A stretch of 64,000 bases of DNA from Gnetum montanum (lineage: Eukaryota > Streptophyta > Gnetopsida > Gnetales > Gnetaceae): NCBI GenBank assembly GCA_015680685.1, contig MNCI01023362.1, forward strand, positions 576,808 to 640,807. The letters are read 5' to 3'. Below the pieces are notes generated by a model, which did no database searches, was not told where the DNA came from, and was given only the letters and a program-made list of their open reading frames with translations. The position numbers and the translations under genes are program-made. Shown here piece by piece: positions 1 to 10,339 of this stretch (position 1 is the first letter of the stretch; each line of letters starts with the position of its first letter).

Positions 1-1713
1 ACCATGACAGTAGACAAGTGTGACCATAGCATCACATTGAAATTTGGCAAGATGTAAATAAGGAATTCCCTTGCCCTTGGACAGAACCAAAGAGAGCCAC
101 TCTCCAAGGTCATGTTAGGAAAAGGGATGCTTGCCTTAGGGTGGATGATGAAGCACAAAGCTCCCACTAACTCAACAATGATGAGTATGGGCTTCAGCAG
201 GGCCCTGTAGGGGAAACAAAAGTATCACAACTGCTTAGGATTTCTTACCAAATTTGCAAAACATCATAGTTAGGGATGAAATAAGCCCCTATAAAAAACA
301 TCTAAGATGTTCATCCAAATTTACTTAATATTTCTACAATAATATGGTTACAACCCTTATAGCCATTATGCATTATAGCCAAAATCATGCCTTAGTCCAA
401 TATCATGTTAACATAAAAATAACCTTAAAACTTAGAAAATTGCTTACTAAAAATAGTAAAATATTTTTATTTCTCATAAAAATAATCTTAAAGCATAATT
501 AACATCTTTTGGAATCCCCAGGAGAATGAGTCGTTGGCAAGAAAAAATTTATAAGCATGTATACATTACCCATCCCCAAGGGGTACATTGTTACAACCAA
601 GAAAAACCTCTCTGCACATGACTGTATAGGAAAATTCATCAAAAATCAACCATAGATTGGTATTCAATGATTCCACTACCATTGGAATCTTGAATTCATG
701 AGCTACATGGCCATGACTATAAAATCTAAAAATTCTCAAAGGATTCGAAAGAAATTCAAAGCAAACCTAGCAGTAACCTGACCATCATTTGAAAAATCCC
801 TTTTTGTATGAGTTCAATGAAAAATTCTCCAAAAATTTATTTTAAGTTCAAGTGATTCCACCTTTGCTGGAAAGCTTAAGCCATAACTACATAGTAGAGC
901 CAAAAAATAGCCAAAACCCCTACCATTTATTTATAAAAAACTCATAACTTTACATAAAATTCAAAAAAATAGCACAAAAGACTGAATTGCATAACCTCAC
1001 TAGAACAGCCATAACTTCATCGTTACAAACCCAAATTGAATGACACTATAGCCATTGGAAAGCTCAAATGAAAATCCATAGCCACAATCTTTATAATAAA
1101 GCAATACTTAGCTATTTTCTTAATAAAAAATTCACAACTTTATTTTCTTTTTATGCCAAAAACATTAAAATAACATAGAAAAACCTAATTTTATTTCACC
1201 ACAAGTTGAAGCCAAAAAAGCCATACCACCTTAAACACACATAGAAACCACCAAAATAAGGTATGGGATTTTGTTGGAATTTCATTTTGACTAGTCTTAA
1301 AGCATAGATCTGACAAAAATTACCTCATCCTCAAATTTATGAAAAAAAAACACAAAAACAACAAATCTAACTTTAAAAATCCAACCTACCATGTCCAAAA
1401 TAGCAAAAAAAAACTTAGATTTGCACAAAACCAACCAAAACATGATGTAGTATTTTTTCATAATTACATTCTACCCACTCCCTTAGCGTAAATCTGACAA
1501 AAATGGCCCTACCAGAGCTAGGAAAAGAAGGGAAAAATAGTTAGAAAATAGGAAAAATGGCTAGGAATAGCCTACTTTTGGTAGTCACAAAGGATGACTA
1601 AACTAAGATCAACTTGGAGAGCTTGGAGAGGTTTTTGGCATACTCATCTATCTTCTAGATCCTTGGATTCTTACTCTTACCTCCACACTACTTCATCCTT
1701 GTTGCACCAACAT
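1..1713 (-). pseudogene. Antisense passenger gene, copy A: exon 2 part, intron 1, possible exon 1
   Basis: On the minus strand, 204-1 matches the start of exon 2 of the antisense gene in B (12,213) and C (28,358). All three share peptides of the kind LKSI, LESGSLW and REFL. In A the match is behind frameshifts and is cut by the window edge. Just upstream of the exon is a clean acceptor-like end, TTTCCCCTACAG, at 215-205. The 1.4 kb between 205 and about 1,673 is A/T-rich like intron 1 of B and C, with diverged repeats of an AAATTCAT...CCATTGGAA type. A short ATG-led stretch at 1,713-1,681 followed by GTAAGAG could be exon 1, but its peptide does not resemble exon 1 of C, so this part is weak. 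Function is not recognised. Confidence 0.5.
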
Positions 1714-2139
1714 TGAAGAAGCCTAAAAACTATAAAGGATGAAGGTTCTATGCTAGTTAGGAGAGAGATTTGGTGCTTCTATGTTATGGACTGATGAAAT
1801 CTACAATGAAAAATCTCTACCAAAGCTCTAGAGAGTGTGGTGAAATGGAAGATTAATGATTTGTGCCTAACACTTTTGACATAAAAATCCAATGAAAACT
1901 TGAGCACCCACTCTTAAGCCCTTGTTGCCAATTTAGTGCACTAGAACTCAAAGTGCGCTAAAGTGCAAGGGGGAAAAATTATTTTCCACACTGAGAATGA
2001 TGGTGGATAAGTTCAATTTTAATTTTTTTTGAATTTTGGACAATGGATCTGACCATAGACTCTCACTTTTGGCTAGGAAACTCCATCAACACTAGGATTT
2101 TGACCCATTAAATGACTAAAATCAAATTTTATCCTTAAC

Positions 2140-5060
2140 CTTCATGCATCCATGCTAGGTAGTGTGGTTTCATGCTTCCCACCTTTTGAAACCTTAAACA
2201 TGCAAATCCCTTACCATTTTTAGTAGCTATAACCTACCTCATTTAGCCTCGGGCTTTGACAGAGTGTTAGATCTAGTCAGAATTTCGTATTTTGGGCTTC
2301 CACACTAGGGCTACATTGCCCAACGTGGATGAAGGAAGGTAACATCTATTCTTACCTCCCATTGCCCATCTAGCCTAAATTTGACCCCCATAGTGGACCC
2401 ACATGACGTAGAATCCTTCCAGTCATCCCCAGTAACCTTGAAACCTCACCAAATCTAGTTGAAAATGCTCAAGAGCTTAGGATTTGGTTGATCCATTTTG
2501 AGGGAGGCCTCATACATGCTTGCTAGTGTGGATCCAATGTGGATGGATGGGGGGATGACCAAAACTACCAAAATTGATCACCTAGTAGTCATTTTTTAAC
2601 CTTAACACCCTATGATAGCCTTTGGTAGCTTAGTTTGGCCTTACAACATGTTGCTTTTGCATCCATAGCCTTTTTCATGCTGGTGAACACCCCCCCCCCG
2701 CGTGTCCACACTATCAAACGTGAAGCCAATGTGGAGCCTAATGGATATGCACAAAAACCTAATTTAAAACCAAAGATAGCCTAACAACCTACTCTAACAA
2801 CCTCCTGACCCTGTTGAGACCTTCTAAGGCCTCCAAGTGCCTCAAAATTGTTCAAAAATGGAACAAAACTATCATCCCTCTCTCATCCATGATGTGGCCA
2901 TCATGTTTACCATGGAAAAAGGGGGGTTGATTGCATAAGACACCTAGAAGCCTCAAAATGGTGGATCTTGGCACCAAATCTTGACAATTGACTCCAGTAG
3001 CCACAAAAGTTGACATGCATAGTGGATTTGATGTCAAAAGAGCCTAGATCTAACGTTTTTGGTCCACCCACACTAGAAGAGACCTCATCCATGTTGGTTA
3101 GCATGGATCTAGCATGTATGTAGCTACGAAAATTCATAAAGAGCCCTAGATACACCCAAAACAACAACAAATTACCTTGTACTGACACTAAAACCTTGAC
3201 AACCCTCCTGAAAGCCACCAAACTTTAAAAAATCAACAAAAATTAGTCTCTTAAGGATCTTCCATGATGAGGAGGAACCTATCCATGTAATCATCCTAAA
3301 CTCAGCATGGATGAAAAGGGGTAAGGCTAAAACTCATGATATTTGCATGAAAATTAACTTCTAAAAGCAAGCCAACCCTTCCAAAAGCTACCATACTTTT
3401 GGAAGTCAATCAAAAAAATCCAAAACTATCCTACTTTGATTCTCCATGCTAATGAGCACCTCTTCCATGCTGGCCAACATGGACCTAGTGTGGAACTAGA
3501 GGTGTGAGCCCAAAAACCATCTTACAACCTTCAAAATGATTAACTTTTAATCCTAGGCATCAATAATCGACCCTGGAAACCCTAGAGACTTTCATGCATA
3601 GCCAAAAATGATTAAAAATTGTAAAAAAAACATGCTCCCTTAGTTCTTTCATGCTAAGGATCACCTCTTCCATGTTGGCCAATGTGGATCTAGCATGGAT
3701 ACTTAGGGGTAACTCAAAATGACCCTTAAACACCTCAAACTGATACCGAACAGTCTTGTATGCACTCTAGAACCCTATTTGCACCTCTCAGAGCCCTCAT
3801 ACTCTTAAAAAATAACCAAAAATAGTTAAAAACTATTCCCCTTATATATTTCTAGCTAGATCCATGCTAAGCATACAAGTCCCAATGTGGAAAGAATGGG
3901 ATAACATCAAAAACCACATAGGAACACTCAAAACTACCAAGTTTTAGCCTTAAAACCTAGCCCTTGACCTCAGCAACTTCAAGAGTTGACATGCATGGTT
4001 GATTATGTTTAAATTTTTCTATATCTTGGATTCTTGATCCATCCACACTTGGAAAGGCCTCTTCCATGCTGGGTAGCATGGAAACAGGGGGTAAAGCTAC
4101 ATTTCCACTGTTGGTAGTAAGTTAACACTACAAGAGATTGAAAACCTACAACGGAATAGCCTAAGACATCATAGCCTCAAGTAGACACTTGTTGGACCTT
4201 GTTTTGACCCTCAAATCTCATCCATTCCCATATTCCACGCTGGAGAAAATCTCCTAGCATGGATCAAAATGGGTTTGACCTTACATAGCCGCATACAACC
4301 TCCAAACATAACCAAAATTAGCCAAAAACACGGGAAATCACAACCTACAATCCTAGAAGTCTAAAAGCCTAGTCAATGTAGCCCCAGACCATCCCAAAGC
4401 TAAAGAACAAGTGCACCCCCATTCTTCCATGCTAAAGCCATCATGCTCGGCATGGAAATAGGGGGAAAAGCTATTCCAACTTTCTTTTACATTCAAAATC
4501 CTCTAAAATGGCCTCAAAACAGAACTAAGGTATGTACAACTGCCAGATCATGGTTCCAGATGTCCATGAAACCTTGTTTGATCCAATTTTTTGTATAATA
4601 TAGGTTATCCATATTGATCCCCCTTCCATCCATGCTATCCATCGTGGAAACAAGGGGTGAAGCTTTAAAGCTTGTTTTTTGTCATTTTCTAAGCTCCAAA
4701 GTAATCAATTTTGATAGATTTGGCCATGCACTACCATGGGAAGGCCTTGGAATCTCAATTTGAATCCTCTGGATGACATGCAACCCATTTTCATAATTCT
4801 CCATGCTAGGGATCACCTTTTCCATGCTAGAAAGAATGGATCCAACATGGAACATATTTTTAGGCTCAAAAGGAAGGTTTTAGGGGTTGAAACTAATAAC
4901 AAAGCTAGCTCATTCACTTCCCTAGTCAATTACACTAACATGAAAGCCATGAAAAGTTAAAAATTTATTAAAAAATTAGTTGAAAAACATCTAGATGTTT
5001 CTTTCATCCTATCCAAGGTGGAAGCAAAGGTGGTCTAGCATGGAAGCCTTAAAACTATTG
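2140..5060 (+). repeat. Palindrome array A, period about 195 bp, TCCATGCTGGCCAGCATGGA type
   Basis: About 15 diverged units. The only clearly conserved part of each is a core built from CATGCTGG and CCAGCATGG arms, often followed by a half-site CTAGCATGGA. Cores are seen near 2,150, 2,290, 2,510, 2,690, 2,880, 3,090, 3,270, 3,460, 3,650, 3,850, 4,060, 4,240, 4,430, 4,630, 4,820 and 5,020. The copy at 3,464 (TCCATGCTGGCCAACATGGA) is a 20-bp palindrome with one mismatched pair. The DNA between cores is barely alignable. No frame is open along the array. It sits between the antisense gene and the RT frame, as in B, C and D. Confidence 0.8.
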
Positions 5061-5119
5061 ATTTTTAGGCCCAAACAACCCAAAAGTATCCTCTATTGAT
5101 GTCCAAACTCACCTAACAA

Positions 5120-5701
5120 CCTTGTATCCTTAAACCATGAACTACTAAGGAATAAAACTGGAAAAACCTTACCCTTTTTACCATGTTTTGACCAAAATTT
5201 ATCATAAGTATCTTACTTTACCTAGTTTTAACCTTGCTTTCATGACCTATTTTAAGCATTGTTGCATTGTTGACATTATTTAGCCTTGATAATACTTTTA
5301 TTTCATTGTGTTTATCCTTATTATACCCATGTATGGCATTGTTTATCTTTTGATTGGTAGTAAATGGTGGGGTTTGACCTTCCCTAACCACCATTTGGTA
5401 CCATGTGACCATGGCCTGCTAAGGCTTTAAACTAGCATCATGGCTCAGTAAGGCCTTAAACTAGCATCATAGCCCAATATGGCCTTAAATTGGCAAACTT
5501 GTGACCAATTGTGACCTTCTTTTCAACCTTTATTCCAGTGCATCTACCTATCTCTACCTTTCTTATAGCCTTATCTAACCCCATTTTCATTTTTTTTTTG
5601 GTATTAGAGTAGCATGTGTTTTCATAATTTCATAGCCTTTTAGCATTATTTACTCATCTTTAGCCAAGTGCCACTTAATGTGCTTATGATTGACATGCAA
5701 G
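5120..5701 (+). other. T-rich stretch with short repeats ending at an acceptor-like site before RT (copy A)
   Basis: T-rich DNA includes three tandem units of a GGCCTTAAACTAGCATCATAGCC type at 5,410-5,515. It ends with CTTATGATTGACATGCAAG at 5,683-5,701, directly before the pol frame. The matching positions in B and C end in GATATGTAG and TATATGTAG. I read this as the 3' end of the intron between protease and RT known from Ogre-type elements. In A the acceptor AG survives as CAAG. This is inference from position and from three parallel copies; no transcript supports it. Confidence 0.45.
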
Positions 5702-7550
5702 AATAAAGTATCAGTACCTAGAAGTATATTAGTTTACCTTTGAGAATAAGTGGGCCTCATGGTGATGTTAAAATTTGTAACCCTAAATGCTTGGACTTTG
5801 AGCCTAAGGATTTTGTCAACCATGTAGCCTTCATAGAGAAACCTCTAGACTGGCCTAAAAACCTAGTAAAAACCCTTAACATAGAGATGGGGGACATAAC
5901 CAAAGATCCTCTAGTTGATGTTCCTATCACAACACATAGTGGTGAGGAGAAAACACTAAAACTAAGTTCCTTACTAGAACCTTAATAGGCTTAAGATATC
6001 ACCAAGGTCCTACAAGGTAATATTAAGGCCTTCACTTGGTCATACAAAGATATGCCATGCCTAGACCCATACCTAGTACAACACAACATCATACTAGGCC
6101 CTAGCATTAGACTATTAAAGCAAAAATTACACAAAATTAGACTTAAGTTCATGATGAAATCACACAACTCTCCCAAGCTAGTTTCATTAAGGCTATTAAC
6201 TATGCAGAATGGGTGTCCAACATAGTGGTAGTCCCTAAGAAAATGGAAGTATCTATATTTGCATTGATTTTTGAGATCTAAATAAGGCAACCATTAAGGA
6301 TGACTTTCCTTTGCCTAGTATTGAAAAACTTATTGATACTATAGCTAGACATGCCTTATTCTCTTTTATGGATGGGTTCTCAAGATATAACTAGATTAGG
6401 ATCAACCCAGAGCACCAACTTAGCATGACCTTCATGATCCCTTGAAGTGCCTTTTGATATACTATGATGCCCTTTGGCCTTAAGAACACAGCAGTAACTT
6501 ACCAAAGAGTCATGACCTATATATTTAGTGATTACATGCTAGGTTTGCTCAACAATTACATAGACGATATAACCATTAAGCTCAAAGTGGCCAAAAATCA
6601 TGCTAATGACCTAGATCTTATTCTTAAATGATGCCTTAAATACAAGCTTAGGATTAATCCAAAGAAGTGTGTCTTTGATGTCAAGACCAGTAAGATGCTT
6701 GGCTTTTTAGTGTTTGAAGTAGGGATACATGTCAATCCTAATAAGGTTAAGACTATATCTAAATTAGTAGTATCTACCAACCTTAAGAAGCTTCAAGGAT
6801 TACAAGGAAGATTACAATTTATTCATAGGTTCATCACTAGGCTTATGGATATGTTACATCCCATGCAATACTTGCTTAAGAAAGGAGTTTACTATGAGTG
6901 GATGGCTCAATGTAAAGAGACCTTTAAAAACCTTAAGAGTTGTCACAACTATCAATGGTCTATCCTTCACAAGAGGGTAAATAATTTTACATATACCTTT
7001 CCATCTCTAACACCTCCATTACCTCTCTAATCTATCAAAAACATGATGATGAAGCAAAGATGCTAGTATACTACCTTAGCCATGCATTAGTTTCCCAAAA
7101 GACCCAATATAATGAAGTGTAGAAGTATTGTCTAGCACTAATATTTTCATTGAAGAAGTGAATACACTACCTTTTCAAAAGCCAAGGTCATTTGCAAAGA
7201 CAATGTACTTAGAGCCATAACAACCAATATCTACGAGAGTACCGTATAGCCCAATGAAAAGCCATAGTAGTGGAGGATCAATGTGTGCAAATGCTTACTC
7301 ACATTGAATACTATCAAGAGAGGTAGAAATGGTAGCACCACCATAACCTGATCAAGTGTAAGATCAAGGAAGGCAACCTAGTTCTCAAAGCTATTTGTGA
7401 ACATGTGAATAAATTCTTAGCTAACTAGGAAGAGTGCTTTCTTGTCACTACAGCCTACAACAATGGAGCATTTAGGATAGCTAACATGGATGGGAATGAG
7501 TTGGCCAATCCAACTAACCATTCCTATCTAAATTCCTATTATATGTAACC
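5702..7550 (+). pseudogene. Ty3/gypsy pol copy A: RT-RNase H fused to integrase C-terminal tail
   Basis: A decayed polyprotein of the reverse transcriptase/RNase H/integrase type. Visible blocks are the entry segment (MRISG, then PLVDVPITTHSG near 5,910), the RT palm with the catalytic YIDD at 6,557-6,568, a downstream LGFLVFEVGIHV block near 6,700, and RNase H pieces up to about 7,260. At about 7,270 the frame jumps from WKAIVVE-like sequence straight to the last part of the integrase (QMLTHIEYY near 7,290). The rest of RNase H, the second RNase H and the integrase core are therefore deleted. Stops and frameshifts are frequent. Copy D shows what is missing. Confidence 0.9.
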
Positions 7551-8536
7551 TACATGTAGCCCATTGCATCAATGACATTGATGACTATCAACAAGTGAGC
7601 CTACTCTAATATGATCCTTCAAGGCCTTAAACTAGCAACATAGTCTACTACAATATTAAATTGGAAATACAACCTACCAAGACCTTAAACTGGTAATTTA
7701 TCCTATCATAGCCTTAAACTAATAACATTGGTAACCTTGGTAGCTTGGTTTTATCATTCTATGTGGCCTATTTGCATTGTAATGTTATAACATGCTCTAT
7801 TTGCTCGGTTTTCTTATCCTCTCGAAGTTGGGTTTACAAGATGAAGCCTAAATCCATCACAGGGATGCAATTCATTATGATAACAAGCTACTATGTGATC
7901 TCAATGCACAATATTATGTTAGTTTTTCCTACTATATTAAGAGTTTTTGTACCATTGCCCTCCATCTAGCACCACTTCTCAAGCCCAACCTTGTAACCTC
8001 ATTATAGCCTTTCATACCTTGGAAAAAAATGTTGACCTATGTTTGCCACTCATGCACTATAGCCATATGGTACCTCCCCATCATGCTTCACCCTCAAGTC
8101 CACTTGAATGTATCATAGCTTATTTAGTAGGAAAATAATTAAGCCCATCAAACAGAACTAGTTTGATGGAAAAAGAAAATCCATTATGTAACACAACTCA
8201 TTTAATGGAAAAACTATATCAAACCAACCCTAGCATTGAAATACAATGAAGGTTTCAACCTAGAGAAAAACCTAAATGGGGAAGAAAATTTTTAAGAAGC
8301 TAAATGGAAAAGGAAGCCTCAAAGTCCAATGGCCAAAGAAACCTTGGAGTGAAGTGATTGGATCCTTGAATGCATTTTTCAAGCAATGAATACTTCAAAA
8401 CATATTAGTATCACTCTATAGCTATGATGCCAATACTTGGAATGCATTGTACCATCATCTCATCATAGCCTTATCCCATCATCACAAGCACTCTTTGGAT
8501 TGTTTTAACATAACTAGATCTAGTGCAAAAAGGAAA
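7551..8536 (+). other. 3' untranslated region of copy A with short repeats and polypurine tract
   Basis: There is no recognisable protein. Four degenerate copies of the short AGGCCTTAAACTAGCAACAT repeat lie at 7,615-7,740, the same repeat that stands before RT, so it flanks pol on both sides. The block ends in a purine run AAAAAGGAAA at 8,527-8,536, directly before TGTCGGTGG. That is how a polypurine tract abuts the start of a 3' LTR. The small ORFs at 7,745-7,969 and 7,947-8,138 have no recognisable content. Confidence 0.55.
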
Positions 8537-9937
8537 TGTCGGTGGTGGACCTCTTGTGATGTTTTTTATTCTTTGTTAGTTCCTCTTAGGTCAATCCTCT
8601 AGATACTAACAAAGATGAGCCATTGAAACACCACCAAAATTTGCATGTTGTAATCATTTTTTGTCATATAGCCTCCACCCCATGAAACCTAAGGCAAAAC
8701 TTCATTATAAACATGAACATTGTAACCCATGAGGGGTAATCTCATGTATCTCATACTTTTGAGCCTAAAAATGCCTCATAAGTGGTCAACGCCTCATTCC
8801 CCAAATGAAAAAAGTCACATAGTATCTATATTTGGAATTGGGGGAGGGGGGGGGGGTCAAAATGACTTTTAGAATGCCAAAAATGGTAGTTTCATGGGTT
8901 TTATGGGTGGTATACACTTTTCTACATTGGAAACACCTATAAGAGGGGTAGATCTCACCTACACCTATCATGAAAGGGTGTGGATCATCTATTCCGAGTG
9001 TAGAAGGGTAGATCCTAGCATGGAAGGATGAGGAATTCACAATGTCCAACATGGAGGATGGTCTAACCTTCTTTCCTAGCATTGAAACTCCATCTTCCTA
9101 GTGTTCATGCACTCTTCCCCTAGTGTAGAAGCCACATGCATTACATTCCAACACTCCATGCACTCCAGCATTGACCATGCATTCCAACAAGGAAAGTTGA
9201 AGGCCCAAAGTACACGATCTACCTCTAGTGTAGATGATGTACCCCCATTACTATTTATAGTATATAGAACAGCCATGGGGGTTTGGCACTTACTATATAT
9301 GGTAACCCTTTAATTTGAACACCCATCTTACCTTTAGGTCGAAAAAAGTTTTAGCAAGATTATAGCCAATTTTCAGCCACATTATAGTTTAATTATAGCC
9401 CATTTCATGGCCAAAAACCTATAACCCCAAAATTCCAACACTATTCTCAAGTACCATACTTTTTTGAATTTTTAGAAATATAGCATTTTTGGATTCCAAG
9501 AGCTCTTGCAACCTTGCAAAAATGTAGCTTCTTGAAGCCTCCTAGCATGGAACCTCTATAGTCTTGTTACCCCCTCTATTACCCTCCTTGAGCCTTGTGG
9601 GTTTTTTGGTTTCTACACTACACTCCTAGGAACCCCAACTACCAGTGTGGGGCATTTTGACAGCCAAAATTTTTCACATTTCTCAACCCCCCAGCAATGA
9701 CCATTGGTGTAGATCTAGAATAATAGTAAAAGAGGTTTAATAGCACTAAGAGTGGAAAGGCATCTAGATCGTGGAGGTGACTACATCAGCTCCAATGGAT
9801 CTTGAACTCTCATTAAAGTAAACCCCCTTTGCTCTTCCATAGGAAACATTTGTACATAATCTCTAAACTCATTCTTTATTCTTATTTAATAAATTTTTAA
9901 ATTTTCATTTTGTGTGCATTTTGTATTTATTTCCTAG
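8537..9937 (+). mobile_element. LTR of the Tat/Ogre-like family (between copies A and B)
   Basis: It starts with TGTCGGTGG directly after a polypurine run. It matches, along about 1.4 kb, the minus-strand sequence 36,834 to about 35,450 beside copy D. Shared landmarks are a TTTGTTRGTTCCTC block, the CACCCCATGAAAC block, the TACTATTTATAGTA segment (9,249-9,262) and the A/T-rich tail with AATAAA-type signals near 9,890. A G-rich run lies at 8,826-8,857. Several GTGTAGAAG and CTAGCATGGAAGG half-sites of the internal palindrome lie between 8,985 and 9,240. The 3' end is uncertain because no primer site was identified; it may lie anywhere from 9,900 to 10,100. Confidence 0.75.
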
Positions 9938-10338
9938 TTTCTAGATCTACATTTTTCTTTGGCATTATTCATTTTGCATTTTGTAATTCCCTGGGTGATT
10001 TGTTGGACCATCTAGGACACCTCAGATTTCATTTTTTGGAGGCCCTAGAGATTCTAGGTTGAGGTTTCTATGTCAATACTTTCAATTTTTCAACAATCAA
10101 ATTTTCTAATTACAACACATAACACCTACCACTAAGTCCTGATTTCTAGATCTGCATTTTTCTTTGGCATTATTCATTTTGCATTTCATAATTCCTTGGG
10201 TGATTTTTTGGACCATCCAAGATACCTTAGATTTCATTTTTTGGAGGCCTAGGAATTCTAAGTTGAGTTTCTATGTCAAGACTTTTAATTTTCCAATGAT
10301 CAAATTTTCCAATTGCAACACATAACACCTACCACTAA
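9938..10338 (+). repeat. Tandem duplication of about 205 bp after the LTR
   Basis: Two direct copies, 9,938-10,142 and 10,143 to about 10,338. Both open with TTTCTAGATCT and close with ACACCTACCACTAA, and they are nearly the same by eye apart from small indels and transitions. Related sequence lies in the leader next to the copy D LTR (around 35,320-35,420, minus) and at the start of copy C (19,085-19,120). The block is therefore probably LTR end or leader. The right end adjoins the truncated antisense gene of copy B. Confidence 0.7.
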
Positions 10339-10339
10339 C

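Larger units (their letters stand above)
1..9937 (+). mobile_element. Ty3/gypsy (Tat/Ogre-like) element copy A, 5'-truncated by the window edge
   Basis: Copy A reads, in order: antisense-gene fragment (1-1,713), palindrome array (2,140-5,060), short repeats (5,410-5,515), RT-RNase H plus integrase tail (5,702-7,550), 3' untranslated part (7,551-8,536) and LTR (from 8,537). The same order recurs in B, C and D, which is why the parts are grouped. Gag-protease must lie left of the window if it is present. The first ORF of any size is in the RT, and every protein frame is broken. The right LTR could equally serve as the 5' LTR of copy B, which follows directly. Confidence 0.85.

Noticed and set aside
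2140-5060. CRISPR-like array because of regular spacing of a palindromic repeat
   Set aside because: The period is about 190 bp, the repeats are only about 20 bp and diverged, no cas genes are present, and the DNA is plant nuclear DNA with retrotransposons.
7745-8138. Two small plus-strand ORFs as genes in the 3' region of copy A
   Set aside because: No motif, no counterpart in other copies, and AT-rich DNA gives frames of this size by chance.
8826-8857. G-rich run as a G-quadruplex regulatory site in the LTR
   Set aside because: The copy D LTR has no comparable run, so it is probably a private expansion.
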